Below the pieces are notes generated by a model, which was given only the letters and a program-made list of their open reading frames with translations, was not told the origin of the DNA and did not search any database. A DNA stretch of 64,000 nucleotides from Pseudolactococcus plantarum (GTDB lineage Bacteria; Bacillota; Bacilli; Lactobacillales; Streptococcaceae): positions 150,460 through 214,459 of the forward strand of contig NZ_JXJX01000001.1 in NCBI RefSeq assembly GCF_002441715.1. Direction: 5' to 3'. Positions 8,106-17,362 of this stretch are shown in pieces. The position numbers were made by a program, and so were the translations under genes. Within the stretch, counting starts at the first letter, position 1, and each line of letters begins with the position of its first letter.

Positions 8106-9224
8106 ATGACTAAAACTATTCAAAAAGAACAAATGAAACCCTCTATATATGGCTTAACACGTGACCAATTAATCGAGTGGGCGATTGAAAATGGCGCCAA
8201 AAAATTTCGTGCGACACAAATCTGGGATTGGCTTTATAAAAAGCGTGTCACATCGTTTGATGATATGACAAATATCTCTAAAGACTTTATCGAGAAATTA
8301 AAGGATCAGTTTGTGATCAACCCCTTGACACAACGTTTGGTGCAAGAGTCTAAGGACGGTACAGTTAAGTATTTATTTGAGTTACCAGATAATATGTTGG
8401 TCGAGACTGTTTTGATGCGCCAAAAATATGGTTTGTCAGTTTGTGTGACGACACAAGTTGGCTGTAATATCGGCTGTACATTTTGTGCATCTGGTTTGAT
8501 TAAAAAACAACGTGATCTGACAGCTGGTGAAATCACAGCACAGATTATGTTAGTACAAAAGTATTTCGATGAACGTGGTCTTGATGAACGCGTCAGCCAT
8601 ATTGTGGTGATGGGGATTGGCGAACCATTTGACAATTATAACAATCTGATTAATTTCATCAGAACAGTTAATGATGATCATGGACTAGCTATTGGTGCCC
8701 GTCATATCACAGTGTCAACGTCAGGGTTGGCACATAAAATCAAAGAATTTGCAGGGACAGGCTTGCAGATTAATCTCGCAATATCGCTACATGCCCCAAA
8801 TAATGAGGTAAGAACGAGTATTATGCGGATTAACCGCCAATTTCCAATTGAAACCTTGTTTGAAGCGATTAATTATTATCTTGACAAGACAAATAGACGT
8901 GTTACCTTTGAATATATTATGCTCAGTGGGGTCAATGATAGACCTGAACATGCGCGTGAGTTGGCAACCTTGTTAAAAGATATGAAGAAGTTAGCTTATG
9001 TGAATCTGATTCCTTATAATCCAGTTAGTGAGCACGATCAATATAGCCGTTCATCAAAAGAGGATGTCCTTAAATTCTATGATATTCTCAAGAAAAATGG
9101 CATAAACTGTGTCATTAGACAAGAACATGGGACTGATATTGATGCCGCATGTGGTCAATTACGAAGTAAGACAATGAAAAAAGATAAGACATCAAAAACT
9201 GCGGTTGAATCCGTTACAGTTTAA
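8106..9224 (+). CDS. rlmN: 23S rRNA/tRNA (adenine-C2)-methyltransferase RlmN
   Basis: 372 residues from the ATG at 8106. Radical-SAM cluster motif [12 protein letters not shown] (CxxxCxxC) near residues 120-130, then GIGEPFDNY and the C-terminal [14 protein letters not shown], which carries the methyl-carrying cysteine. The enzyme methylates C2 of A2503 in 23S rRNA and A37 of some tRNAs. The longer frame from 8055 runs through the promoter and is rejected; a second ATG at 8133 would give the commonly seen N-terminus MKPSIYGL, but it too lacks a clear Shine-Dalgarno. Confidence 0.95.
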   Translation: MTKTIQKEQMKPSIYGLTRDQLIEWAIENGAKKFRATQIWDWLYKKRVTSFDDMTNISKDFIEKLKDQFVINPLTQRLVQESKDGTVKYLFELPDNMLVETVLMRQKYGLSVCVTTQVGCNIGCTFCASGLIKKQRDLTAGEITAQIMLVQKYFDERGLDERVSHIVVMGIGEPFDNYNNLINFIRTVNDDHGLAIGARHITVSTSGLAHKIKEFAGTGLQINLAISLHAPNNEVRTSIMRINRQFPIETLFEAINYYLDKTNRRVTFEYIMLSGVNDRPEHARELATLLKDMKKLAYVNLIPYNPVSEHDQYSRSSKEDVLKFYDILKKNGINCVIRQEHGTDIDAACGQLRSKTMKKDKTSKTAVESVTV

Positions 9225-9283
9225 CTGATAACTAGCTATCAACATAAACACTAGTTGACTTTAATAGGTCGATTGGTGTTTTA

Positions 9284-9292
9284 TGTTACAAT
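9284..9292 (+). promoter_or_regulatory. Extended -10 of a probable leaderless vanZ-like transcript
   Basis: TGTTACAAT ends 5 bases before the ATG at 9298; there is no Shine-Dalgarno and no well-spaced -35. Confidence 0.5.
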
Positions 9293-9297
9293 AAATT

Positions 9298-9804
9298 ATG
9301 CGATTATTTGATAAAAATGAAAAACTAACCCAACCGTTTCAAAAAATTGTAAAAATAGGTGCTGTATGCTACACTATTGCTATCTGTATGATGTGTTTTC
9401 TACCCCAATCTATCTATCCCAGTATCAAACAGATAGAAACACCGGGGATCGTACATTTCGGTCAGATTGTAACGATATTAACACCATTTAATACACTAGT
9501 CCATCTTGGTAAAATACCAAGTATACAAGACCTAGTTGTCATTGTGTTACAAAATGTTGCAAATGTATTTTTGCTTTTACCACTGGTCTTTGCAATCTGT
9601 CTACTAATACCAAGTGTTCGACAGTTTAAAAAGATTTTGTTAATCAGTTTTTTGATGAGTTTAACAATCGAAAGCACCCAAGCACTGTTAGATTTACTAT
9701 TCAACTTTAATCGTGTATTTGAAGTGGATGATTTGATAACCAACACCGTTGGGGGTGTACTTGCTTACTTACTATATAAAGTGTTAAGGAGAATTAAGGG
9801 ATAA
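9298..9804 (+). CDS. VanZ-family membrane protein
   Basis: 168 residues with about four membrane helices and the VanZ-like signature region (INTVLPLIPFG-type; here ILTPFNTLVHLG, then FLLPLVFAICLL, and the acidic motif FEVDDLITNTVGGVLAYLLY near the C-terminus). Related proteins include teicoplanin-resistance VanZ, but members in ordinary genomes are of unknown function, so no resistance role is implied. Its stop overlaps the ATG of the following nitroreductase gene. Confidence 0.8.
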   Translation: MRLFDKNEKLTQPFQKIVKIGAVCYTIAICMMCFLPQSIYPSIKQIETPGIVHFGQIVTILTPFNTLVHLGKIPSIQDLVVIVLQNVANVFLLLPLVFAICLLIPSVRQFKKILLISFLMSLTIESTQALLDLLFNFNRVFEVDDLITNTVGGVLAYLLYKVLRRIKG

Positions 9805-10412
9805 TGGAATTTTCAACATTGAATCATAACCGTCATAAAGTAACTGAATTTGATGGTCGTAAACTAACGATTGCTGATGTTAAAGCGATTTTATCAGAAG
9901 CTGTGCTTGCACCTTCAGCTCATAATATTCAGCCTTGGCATTTTGCCATTGTTGTCTCGGATGAAAAGCGCTATGCATTATCAACTGCCATGCATGCAAA
10001 AAATGCTGCGCAACATGAAGGCGCAGGAGCTACGATTGTCGTGTATTCAGATACAGATTTGACTGCACGAGTTCATGATTTGGTAGCAATCGGGGACGAT
10101 TTTTTACCTGATGAGGCTAAAGCGATGTTATTATCTAGACTGCCAGGTATGTTTGAGAAGTTTTCTGATGCAGAACTATCAGATTATCTGGCTTTAAATA
10201 TCGGTCTTGTATCACAAAATATTGTACTTGCAGCGCATGATAAAGGCTTGAAAACGAACATGATACTAGGGTTTGATAAGGCGAAAGCTAAAGAAGTCCT
10301 TGCGATTGAATCGCGGTTTAGACCTGAGCTTATCATTACGATGGGGTACTCAGATCAAGAGGGTACTGCATCATATCGCTTACCAGTAAATGATATCACT
10401 GATGTGATATAG
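9804..10412 (+). CDS. Nitroreductase family protein
   Basis: 202 residues with the FMN-binding N-terminal signature of nitroreductases (VLAPSAHNIQPWHFAIV, about residues 31-50). Probably an NAD(P)H-dependent FMN enzyme reducing quinones or nitro compounds; the true substrate is unknown. AAGGAG lies upstream in the end of the vanZ-like gene, and the start overlaps that gene's stop, so the two form an operon. A second, distinct nitroreductase is encoded at 32301-32957. Confidence 0.85.
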   Translation: MEFSTLNHNRHKVTEFDGRKLTIADVKAILSEAVLAPSAHNIQPWHFAIVVSDEKRYALSTAMHAKNAAQHEGAGATIVVYSDTDLTARVHDLVAIGDDFLPDEAKAMLLSRLPGMFEKFSDAELSDYLALNIGLVSQNIVLAAHDKGLKTNMILGFDKAKAKEVLAIESRFRPELIITMGYSDQEGTASYRLPVNDITDVI

Positions 10413-10484
10413 TCTTGGTGTGTTTGTTAACTAATGACAATAAAACTGTTCTGTAAGCTTTATATTACGAGATAAGGAGTTACC

Positions 10485-10928
10485 ATGATAACAACATTTG
10501 ACAATGAGACAAAAGCAGTGATCACAGATTATCTACGTCAAGCCAAAACGATTGCAGTCGTAGGCTTATCGGATCGAGAAGATGCAACCAGCTTTATGGT
10601 TGCAAAAGCGCTACAAGATGATGGCTACCAAATTATTCCGGTTAATCCTCGTTTAGCTGGACAAGAGATACTAGGTGAAAAAGTATATGCTAGTATTAAA
10701 GATGTGCCAGTACATATCGATATTGTAGATGTTTTTCGTCGTTCGGAGTTTTTACCTGATGTGGCACGGGACTTTATCAAGACAGATGCTGATGTTTTCT
10801 GGGCTCAGCTAGGGTTAAAAAGTGATGAGGCCGCACGTATTTTACAAGAACATGATAGAAACAAAATTGTCATGGATATGTGTATTAAAGTAGCTTATGC
10901 CTATAGTGGCTTAAGAGATGAAAAATAA
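10485..10928 (+). CDS. CoA-binding domain protein (YccU type)
   Basis: 147 residues forming a single Rossmann-like CoA-binding domain: TIAVVGLSDREDATSFMVAK at the dinucleotide-type loop and VPVHIDIVDVFRR further on. Family members are widespread, stand-alone and without an assigned reaction; some bind CoA. AAGGAG lies 8 bases before the ATG. A bidirectional terminator separates it from the convergent lipoprotein gene. Confidence 0.85.
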   Translation: MITTFDNETKAVITDYLRQAKTIAVVGLSDREDATSFMVAKALQDDGYQIIPVNPRLAGQEILGEKVYASIKDVPVHIDIVDVFRRSEFLPDVARDFIKTDADVFWAQLGLKSDEAARILQEHDRNKIVMDMCIKVAYAYSGLRDEK

Positions 10929-10929
10929 T

Positions 10930-10961
10930 CATAAAAAAAAGCCGATACGGCTTTTTTTATG
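10930..10961. terminator. Bidirectional terminator
   Basis: ATAAAAAAAAGCCG and CGGCTTTTTTTAT flank an ATA loop between two convergent genes; both strands end in a T-run. Confidence 0.85.
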
Positions 10962-11366
10962 TTAAAAACTACCGAGATAAAAAGCAACTTTATCTCCTTT
11001 TTTGAGCTGAATATCAGCTGCCCCTTTATCTGCCATTTTACCATTAATATCAAACATCCAGTATTTTTTAGCAGCTTCATCTTGTTTTTTGCCATCTATT
11101 GAAGTGATAAATCCGCCTTTTTCGTCGACTTTAAAGTTTTCCTTTAATGCCTCTAGTAAAGTCTGGTTTTTGCTGATGGTTACTTGTTTTGTTTCATCAA
11201 CTTTTTTATCATTTTCGAAATCCAATGTAATAGTTGCGGTATCTTTTGATGCTGAACTGGTGTTAGTTTTGTCAGCTTTCTCTTGATTACCACAAGCAGT
11301 TAAGCTCATAGTTAGTCCCAAAGCTACAACCATTGTTGCGGCTTTTTTTAATGTCAATACTGTCAT
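10962..11366 (-). CDS. DUF4430 domain lipoprotein
   Basis: 134 residues. The N-terminus is a lipoprotein signal peptide with lipobox LTAC (Cys about residue 25), followed by a Ser/Thr/Lys-rich linker and a DUF4430-like domain (QTLLEALKENFKVDEKGGF, YWMFDINGKMADKGAADIQL). DUF4430 resembles the C-terminal domain of transcobalamin-like proteins; a ligand-binding role outside the membrane is possible but not shown. GGAG lies 11 bases before the ATG. It stands alone between two terminator or spacer regions. Confidence 0.8.
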   Translation of the reverse strand: MTVLTLKKAATMVVALGLTMSLTACGNQEKADKTNTSSASKDTATITLDFENDKKVDETKQVTISKNQTLLEALKENFKVDEKGGFITSIDGKKQDEAAKKYWMFDINGKMADKGAADIQLKKGDKVAFYLGSF

Positions 11367-11452
11367 AATTTATTTATCTCCTTTATCCCATTGTACTATA
11401 CTTTAAAAGATATTGAGCTAAAATGATTTGCTAAAGAGGGCGTAAGTAGAGA

Positions 11453-12226
11453 TTAAATTTGAATTTGTATGACGTTAACACCACAATCTTCAATTTGTTT
11501 TAATCGTTCAGGGTCTGAAAAAGTGTCTGTAATCAGATAATCAATACAGGTGAGATCGCAGGATTTAAAATTAGCAGATTCACCTATTTTCCTATAGTCA
11601 GCAATACAAATTACGATACCCTTTGTTTGTTTGACTATGACTTCATTGATTTTCGCCTCATGGATAACAGGCGTTGTTAAGCCACGAGTTACCGAAATAC
11701 CATAGCAGCCAATAATGGCAATATCTGCTTGGATGGTCTCAAAAAATGCCTGTGCGGCTTGCCCAATCAAAGCTTCTTTAGGGAAACGGACTTCGCCACC
11801 AGAGAGAAAGACAGAGGATTCTGAATGATGATCAAGTGCAGCCACTTTGACATTGTTGGTGATGATGGTTACTTTTTTGTTGATGAGGTATTTTACTGCA
11901 TCAAGTGCAGCAGAAGAAGAGTTGATAAAAACGGTTTGTCCGTCTTTGACAAAAGAGGCAGCCGTTTTAGCTAAAATCTCTTTAAGTATTTCGATATTTT
12001 GATTGTCGCAGTTATCGATGACAGTGCCAGTGTTTAATCTTTTAGCTTTACCATGACTTCGGATAACTTTGCCCATCCTAGCAAGACTAGACAAGTCTCT
12101 TCTAATCGTCGTTTCAGATACATTTAGTCGCTGACTCAATGCGTTAACAGTATGCAGATGATCATCCTCCAGTACGGTTAACAAGGCTTTTTGTCTTGCT
12201 TGAACATTCACGATAGCATTTTTCAT
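11453..12226 (-). CDS. DeoR-family repressor, probable regulator of the ula operon
   Basis: 257 residues from the ATG at 12226, which has AGGAGG 6 bases upstream; a longer frame from 12241 would start inside that site. An N-terminal DeoR winged helix (VNALSQRLNVSETTIRRDLS, about 20-45) precedes a DeoRC sugar-phosphate sensor domain (ILAKTAASFVKDGQTVFINS through INEVIVKQTKGIVICIADYRK). Divergent orientation to ulaG with a shared 227-base upstream region points to a UlaR-like repressor whose inducer would be L-ascorbate 6-phosphate; this is inferred from position. Confidence 0.85.
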   Translation of the reverse strand: MKNAIVNVQARQKALLTVLEDDHLHTVNALSQRLNVSETTIRRDLSSLARMGKVIRSHGKAKRLNTGTVIDNCDNQNIEILKEILAKTAASFVKDGQTVFINSSSAALDAVKYLINKKVTIITNNVKVAALDHHSESSVFLSGGEVRFPKEALIGQAAQAFFETIQADIAIIGCYGISVTRGLTTPVIHEAKINEVIVKQTKGIVICIADYRKIGESANFKSCDLTCIDYLITDTFSDPERLKQIEDCGVNVIQIQI

Positions 12227-12336
12227 ATACTGCCTCCTCATTATCTTGTATGCATAAAAGTAATCGTATCATCTTTTAAATATAGTATACTGCATTTGCA
12301 AAAGCTTTAATAGCTATAAATCATACTTATTGGCTC

Positions 12337-12367
12337 ATATGATCATAAAACGATAAAACGATCATAT
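12337..12367. promoter_or_regulatory. Candidate operator for the DeoR regulator
   Basis: ATATGATC at 12337-12344 and GATCATAT at 12360-12367 form an exact inverted repeat. The 15 bases between them and the adjoining bases contain a tandem ATAAAACG repeat. It lies just upstream of the ulaG -35 box in the divergent promoter region. Assignment to the DeoR protein is inference. Confidence 0.5.
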
Positions 12368-12375
12368 AACTTACT

Positions 12376-12403
12376 TTGAAACCGCTTTCTTTTTTGTTAT
12401 GAT
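12376..12403 (+). promoter_or_regulatory. ula promoter overlapped by a cre site
   Basis: TTGAAACCGCTTTCT (12376-12390) fits the catabolite-response element consensus WTGNAANCGNWNNCW at every fixed position. TTGAAA (12376-12381) is also the -35 box, 16 bases before TATGAT (12398-12403), which has an upstream TG. CcpA bound here would block RNA polymerase, giving glucose repression of ascorbate use. Confidence 0.72.
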
Positions 12404-12453
12404 TATTTTGTAAAGCAATTAAAGATTATTTAATTAAGATGGAGGCATAAAAA

Positions 12454-13521
12454 ATGGTAAACAAAATTGCAGATGTCACAAAGGAATCATGGATTCTCTC
12501 AACATTTCCTGAGTGGGGGACTTACTTGAACGAAGAAATTGAAGCTACAGTAGTTAAACCGGGAACAGTTTCACTATGGTGGTTAGGGTGTACTGGTATT
12601 TGGCTGAAATCAGAAGGCGGTACGAACATTCTTTGTGATCTGTGGTGTGGTACAGGAAAACGTACACATGGTAGTGGCAAGATGGTAAAAGGTCATCAAA
12701 TGATGCGTATGAGTGGCGCACTTAAACAGCAACCTAACTTACGGACACAACCATTTGTTATCGATCCATTTGAAATTAAAGATGTTGATGCATTAGTGGT
12801 AACACATATTCACTCAGATCATCTGGATATTAATACAGCTGCAGCAGTTCACAGTAACTGCCCGGAGGCAAAATTTGTTGGTCCCCAAGAAGTTGTTAAT
12901 ATCTGGCTAAAATGGGGTGTGCCAGCAGAAAAAACAATCGTTGTACACCCTGGAGATGAGGTTGCAATCGGTGATGTGACATTGCTTGCACTTGAAGCAT
13001 TTGATAGAACAGTTTTGGTGACTGAACCTGATCCAGAAGTTATTCTAAAAGGTAAGATGCCTCAAGATATGAATGAATTAGCTGTTAACTATCTCTTCCA
13101 AACTACTGGTGGTAATATCTATCATGCAGGAGATTCCCATTACTCTAACATGTTTGCCAAACATGGAAATGAGCATAAAGTAGATGTTTGTTTAGGCGCA
13201 TATGGAGAAAACCCACGTGGGATAACGGATAAAGTGACCTCTGTAGATTTGCTTCGTATGGCAGAGTCTTTAAATGCAAAAGTAGTCATTCCGGTTCACT
13301 ATGATATCTGGGCAAACTTTATGGCAGATCCTAAGGAAATTACAGAAATTTGGAAATTTAAAAAAGATCGCTTGAATTATCAATTTAAACCATATATTTG
13401 GCAAGTAGGTGGGAAATTTACTTTTCCAGATGATAAAGATAGATTAGAGTTTAATTTTGACCGTGGATTTGATGATGCTTTTGCAATTGATAATGATACG
13501 CCATTCCCATCATTTTTATAA
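12454..13521 (+). CDS. ulaG: L-ascorbate-6-phosphate lactonase UlaG
   Basis: 355 residues, a metallo-beta-lactamase-fold hydrolase with THIHSDHLD as the metal-binding motif near residue 117 and further ligands at AGDSHYS and VIPVHYD. It opens the lactone ring of imported L-ascorbate 6-phosphate to 3-keto-L-gulonate 6-phosphate. GGAGG lies 8 bases before the ATG. First gene of an operon ordered G-C-A-B-D-E-F, which covers uptake and the whole path to D-xylulose 5-phosphate. Confidence 0.95.
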   Translation: MVNKIADVTKESWILSTFPEWGTYLNEEIEATVVKPGTVSLWWLGCTGIWLKSEGGTNILCDLWCGTGKRTHGSGKMVKGHQMMRMSGALKQQPNLRTQPFVIDPFEIKDVDALVVTHIHSDHLDINTAAAVHSNCPEAKFVGPQEVVNIWLKWGVPAEKTIVVHPGDEVAIGDVTLLALEAFDRTVLVTEPDPEVILKGKMPQDMNELAVNYLFQTTGGNIYHAGDSHYSNMFAKHGNEHKVDVCLGAYGENPRGITDKVTSVDLLRMAESLNAKVVIPVHYDIWANFMADPKEITEIWKFKKDRLNYQFKPYIWQVGGKFTFPDDKDRLEFNFDRGFDDAFAIDNDTPFPSFL

Positions 13522-13539
13522 AAAAGGAGAGTAACCAGT

Positions 13540-14004
13540 ATGGCAAAAACAGACATGTTGAGGTATTTTCATGACAATGATCTGGTTAGCATTTGTGACA
13601 AGCAACCTGAGAATTGGGAAGACGCAATTCGCATATCTTGTGAAAACTTGATTGATAAATCAATCATAAATGATACTTACGTTGAGGAGGTTATTGCAGC
13701 TGTGCAGACTTACGGACCATATATTGTGATAGTACCTGGTGTGGCAATGCCTCACTCAACTGCTAAAAGTGATGGGGTATTTGGGACAGCTATTGCCTTT
13801 ACAAAGTTTAAAGATAAGGTCTATTTTGAAGCAGAAAATGAAGAAAAGCAAGCAAAATTATTTTTCACCTTAGCTGCAAAAAATCCGGATGAACATATGA
13901 CTAATATCGCCAATTTATCAGACTTACTAATGACTGATGGTGTGATTGAAGCACTTGAAAATATAGAGACGATGCTTGATTTTGAAAATTTACTTCAAAC
14001 TTAA
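13540..14004 (+). CDS. ulaC: PTS L-ascorbate-specific IIA component
   Basis: 154 residues of the PTS IIA mannitol/fructose type. PGVAMPHSTA contains the phosphorylated histidine (His72). It accepts phosphate from HPr and passes it to the IIB protein encoded at 15563. An AGGAG-type site precedes the ATG, 18 bases after ulaG. A hairpin lies between this gene and the membrane component. Confidence 0.9.
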   Translation: MAKTDMLRYFHDNDLVSICDKQPENWEDAIRISCENLIDKSIINDTYVEEVIAAVQTYGPYIVIVPGVAMPHSTAKSDGVFGTAIAFTKFKDKVYFEAENEEKQAKLFFTLAAKNPDEHMTNIANLSDLLMTDGVIEALENIETMLDFENLLQT

Positions 14005-14014
14005 GCGTAATTTC

Positions 14015-14042
14015 GGGCTAGGCATATCAAATACTCTAGCCC
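14015..14042 (+). other. Intercistronic hairpin between ulaC and ulaA
   Basis: GGGCTAG and CTAGCCC form a perfect 7-bp stem with a 14-base loop; no T-run follows, so it is not a simple terminator. It may protect or process the message between the soluble and membrane components. Confidence 0.55.
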
Positions 14043-14060
14043 ATTGAGGAGAAGCGTAAC

Positions 14061-15530
14061 ATGGGAAATATCTTTGATGCAATCATGGTCGCATGGGACT
14101 TTTTTGCAAAAAATATCTTAACACAGCCGGCATATTTTATAGGGTTTATCGTTTTAATTGGCTATATCTTATTAAAAAAACCATGGTTTGAGTGTTTAGC
14201 AGGATTTTTGAAAGCGACTGTTGGTTACTTTATTTTGTCAGTGGGATCGGGAGGGTTAGTTAATAATTTTCGCCCCATCTTGTCTGGTTTAAAAGATCGA
14301 TTTAATTTAGATGCAACCGTTATTGATCCTTACTTTGGTCAAAATGCGATTGATGCTGGGATTATGAAAACTTTTGGTCGTACGTTTGGCGATGTCATGG
14401 TTCTATTACTCATTGCCTTTATCGCTAATATCATTTTAGTTCGTTTTCAAAAATATACAAAGATGCGCGCCGTTTTTACAACAGGTAACGTACAAGTACA
14501 ACAAGCAGCCACTGCTTTTTGGTTAATTTTGTTTTGTTTTCCAAACTTAGGCCGTATCGAAATCCTTGCTGTAATGGGATTGATTTTAGGCTTGTACTGG
14601 GCAGTGGGATCCAACCTAACTGTTGGCTATACACAAGAATTAACAGAAGGTGCAGGATTTGCAGTAGCGCATCAACAAGTGTTTGGGATTGCGATTGTCT
14701 CTGCTATCGCAGAAAAATTTAAATCTAAGAAGTCTAAGAAAATTGAAGATATCGAGCTTCCTGGGTTTCTATCTATGTTTAATGAGAATATGGTGGCAAC
14801 TGCTATCTTGATGTTAGGGTTCTTTGGTATCATCATGACAGTGCTTGGTAAAGGCTATTTTATAGATCAGAAAATTATTCCCTCAACACAAAACTTCTTT
14901 TTCTATATCATGACAACATCGCTCCAGTTTGCTGTTAACTTAGCTATCTTACAACTGGGTGTCAGAACGTTTGTATCAGAGTTAACAGAGAGTTTCACTG
15001 GTATTTCAAATACTTTATTACCGGGTGCAGTACCTGGGATTGATGTGGCCGCAACCTTTGCATTCGGCTCACCTAATGCAGTGACAGTCGGTTTCTTGTT
15101 TGGTGCCTTAGGTCAGTTCTTGATGATTGGGTTATTAATTTTGTTAAAATCACCTGTTGTGATTATCGCAGGCTTTATCCCTCTCTTCTTTGACAATGCA
15201 GCATTTGCTGTTTATGCAAATAACCGAGGGGGGATTAAGGCAGCTTGTGTCTTACCATTTCTTTCAGGTGTGATTCAAGTTAGTGGGTCTGCTTTAATCG
15301 CCTCCTGGGTTGGTTTATCTAAGTATGGTGGCTATCTTGGTATGTTTGACTGGGCGACGGTTTGGCCAGGATTTACAGTGATTATGAAAGTATTGGGTTA
15401 TGCTGGAATTGCTGTGGTCGTCGCTATTTTAGTGATCATTCCTCAATTACAATATCGAAAAGATCCAGAAGGGTACTTCTTGGTTGTTGAGGATTATGAC
15501 GCTTATGCAGCACGTAAAGTAAATGAATGA
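14061..15530 (+). CDS. ulaA: PTS L-ascorbate-specific IIC permease
   Basis: 489 residues with ten or more membrane segments; the UlaA/SgaT family shows in the N-terminal AYFIGFIVLIGYILLKKPW and the conserved GRIEILAVMG and VAATFAFGSPNAVT stretches. It carries L-ascorbate through the membrane while IIB phosphorylates it. GGAG lies upstream of the ATG. Length is usual for the family. Confidence 0.94.
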   Translation: MGNIFDAIMVAWDFFAKNILTQPAYFIGFIVLIGYILLKKPWFECLAGFLKATVGYFILSVGSGGLVNNFRPILSGLKDRFNLDATVIDPYFGQNAIDAGIMKTFGRTFGDVMVLLLIAFIANIILVRFQKYTKMRAVFTTGNVQVQQAATAFWLILFCFPNLGRIEILAVMGLILGLYWAVGSNLTVGYTQELTEGAGFAVAHQQVFGIAIVSAIAEKFKSKKSKKIEDIELPGFLSMFNENMVATAILMLGFFGIIMTVLGKGYFIDQKIIPSTQNFFFYIMTTSLQFAVNLAILQLGVRTFVSELTESFTGISNTLLPGAVPGIDVAATFAFGSPNAVTVGFLFGALGQFLMIGLLILLKSPVVIIAGFIPLFFDNAAFAVYANNRGGIKAACVLPFLSGVIQVSGSALIASWVGLSKYGGYLGMFDWATVWPGFTVIMKVLGYAGIAVVVAILVIIPQLQYRKDPEGYFLVVEDYDAYAARKVNE

Positions 15531-15562
15531 GTGTTACAAAAAATAGAAAAGAGGGTAATAGT

Positions 15563-15862
15563 ATGAGAGTATTAGTATCGTGTGCAAATGGATCTGGAAC
15601 AAGTTTGATGATGAAGCGAAGTGTAGAGAATGCGATGAAGACATTAGGGATTAAAATTACCAATATTCACCATTGCTCGATTTCAGAAGGAAAAGGTCAA
15701 GCGGGAAATTATGATGTGGTTTTTACCCCTCTAAACTTCGTAGAGATGTTTGACGGTGCCAAAGCTAAGGGAGTCACTGTAGTTGGTGTGAAAAATGTGA
15801 TGAGCGCTAAAGAGATTCAAGAACGAATTGAAACCGAAACAGATTTAATTTCACGAGTTTAG
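15563..15862 (+). CDS. ulaB: PTS L-ascorbate-specific IIB component
   Basis: 99 residues from the ATG at 15563, with GAGGG 8 bases upstream; the longer frame from 15527 overlaps the ulaA stop and has no site. MRVLVSCANGSGTS carries the phosphocysteine (Cys7) in the usual P-loop-like setting of lactose/ascorbate IIB proteins. It transfers phosphate from UlaC to the sugar in UlaA. Confidence 0.92.
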   Translation: MRVLVSCANGSGTSLMMKRSVENAMKTLGIKITNIHHCSISEGKGQAGNYDVVFTPLNFVEMFDGAKAKGVTVVGVKNVMSAKEIQERIETETDLISRV

Positions 15863-15870
15863 GAGAGGAT

Positions 15871-16512
15871 ATGACAAGACCAAATTTACAAGTTGCCTTG
15901 GATCATTCAGATTTACCAAGTGCGATTGAGGCTGTTAAGGCTGTTGGAGATATTGTAGATATTATTGAAGTCGGCACGATTTTGATTTTGCAAGCAGGTG
16001 ATCAGGCTGTGAAATGTATTCGGGCCATGTATCCGGGAAAAACGATTGTTGCAGATACAAAATGTGCTGATGCAGGAGGCACTGTAGCTGAAAATGTTCA
16101 AAAAGCAGGTGCAGATTGGACGACAGTTATCTGTTGTGCAACAATACCTACAATGAAAGCAGCAGCTGAAAAGATTAGTGACGTACAGGTCGAACTCTAT
16201 GGGGATTGGACTTATGAACAAGCAGAACTTTGGTTAGCAGCAGGTATTACGCAAGTTATCTATCATCAAAGTCGAGATGCACTTTTAGCAGGAGAAACTT
16301 GGGGTGACAAAGACTTGACTAAAGTTCAAAAATTGATTGATATGGGATTTCGTGTTTCTGTTACAGGTGGCTTAACTGTTGAAACTTTGGCGTTATTTAA
16401 AGGGATGTCTATATATACATTTATCACAGGACGTGGGATTACAGCTGCAAAAAATCCAGAGCAAGCGGCGACTGAATTTCTAAATGAGTTAAACAGAATT
16501 TGGGGGGCGTAA
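15871..16512 (+). CDS. ulaD: 3-keto-L-gulonate-6-phosphate decarboxylase
   Basis: 213 residues, an OMP-decarboxylase-fold TIM barrel. VALDHSD at the N-terminus and ADTKCADAGG supply the Asp and Lys of the active site. It converts 3-keto-L-gulonate 6-phosphate to L-xylulose 5-phosphate and CO2 with a metal ion. AGGAGAGG lies just upstream, 8 bases after ulaB. Related hexulose-6-phosphate synthases have a similar fold, but the ula context decides. Confidence 0.93.
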   Translation: MTRPNLQVALDHSDLPSAIEAVKAVGDIVDIIEVGTILILQAGDQAVKCIRAMYPGKTIVADTKCADAGGTVAENVQKAGADWTTVICCATIPTMKAAAEKISDVQVELYGDWTYEQAELWLAAGITQVIYHQSRDALLAGETWGDKDLTKVQKLIDMGFRVSVTGGLTVETLALFKGMSIYTFITGRGITAAKNPEQAATEFLNELNRIWGA

Positions 16513-16513
16513 G

Positions 16514-17362
16514 ATGTTAGGCATCTATGAAAAAGCTTTACCTAAATCAATCTCATGGCCTGAGAGATTGGCACTAACCAAGCTCTTAGGATTTGATTTC
16601 ATAGAGTTATCAATAGACGAAACAGATGAACGGATTGCGCGTTTGGACTGGACAAAAGCACAACGTCAGGAGATTTTGTCTGCTATTATGGATACAGACA
16701 TCCCGATTTTATCCATGTGTTTGTCAGCTCATAGACGCTATCCATTGGGATCGGCAGATATTAAAAAGCAAGAGATGGCTATTGAGCTACTTAAAAAAGC
16801 TGTTGATTTAGCAAGTGATTTAGGCATTCGTACGATTCAACTTGCGGGCTATGATGTTTATTATGAGCCTAAAACAATAGCAAGCCGGCAGACGTTCATT
16901 GAAAATTTAGCAAAATGTGTTGCGATTGCTGCAAACAAAGGTGTCGTATTAGCTATTGAGATTATGGATGATCCTTTTATTAATTCAATCTCTAAATTTT
17001 TAGCGATTAAATCACAAATTCCGTCCCCTTATTTACAGGTTTACCCTGATCTGGGTAATTTATCCGCATGGCCTGAAAATGATGTTGGTCATGAATTAGA
17101 AAAAGGTATCTCAGAAATTAGTCAGATTCATTTGAAAGATACACTGGCTGTAACATCAGACTTTGAAGGTAAATTTAAGAATGTTAAGTTTGGCGAAGGC
17201 TGTGTTGATTTTATGGGCTGTTTAAAGACTTTGAAACGTTTGAATTATTCTGGTTCTTTTGTAATGGAGATGTGGAGTGAGACGAGTCCTTCTCCAGAGG
17301 TGGAAATAGAAAATGCAAAGGCGATTGTCTTACCATTTTTAAAGGAGGCTGGCTATGCTTAA
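16514..17362 (+). CDS. ulaE: L-xylulose-5-phosphate 3-epimerase
   Basis: 282 residues, AP-endonuclease-2-type TIM barrel. Metal ligands are suggested by IEIMDDPF, PDLGNLSAW, QIHLKDT and EMWSE. It converts L-xylulose 5-phosphate to L-ribulose 5-phosphate. The ATG follows the ulaD stop by one base with a G-rich site inside the end of ulaD; the 3' end overlaps ulaF by 8 bases. Confidence 0.93.
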   Translation: MLGIYEKALPKSISWPERLALTKLLGFDFIELSIDETDERIARLDWTKAQRQEILSAIMDTDIPILSMCLSAHRRYPLGSADIKKQEMAIELLKKAVDLASDLGIRTIQLAGYDVYYEPKTIASRQTFIENLAKCVAIAANKGVVLAIEIMDDPFINSISKFLAIKSQIPSPYLQVYPDLGNLSAWPENDVGHELEKGISEISQIHLKDTLAVTSDFEGKFKNVKFGEGCVDFMGCLKTLKRLNYSGSFVMEMWSETSPSPEVEIENAKAIVLPFLKEAGYA

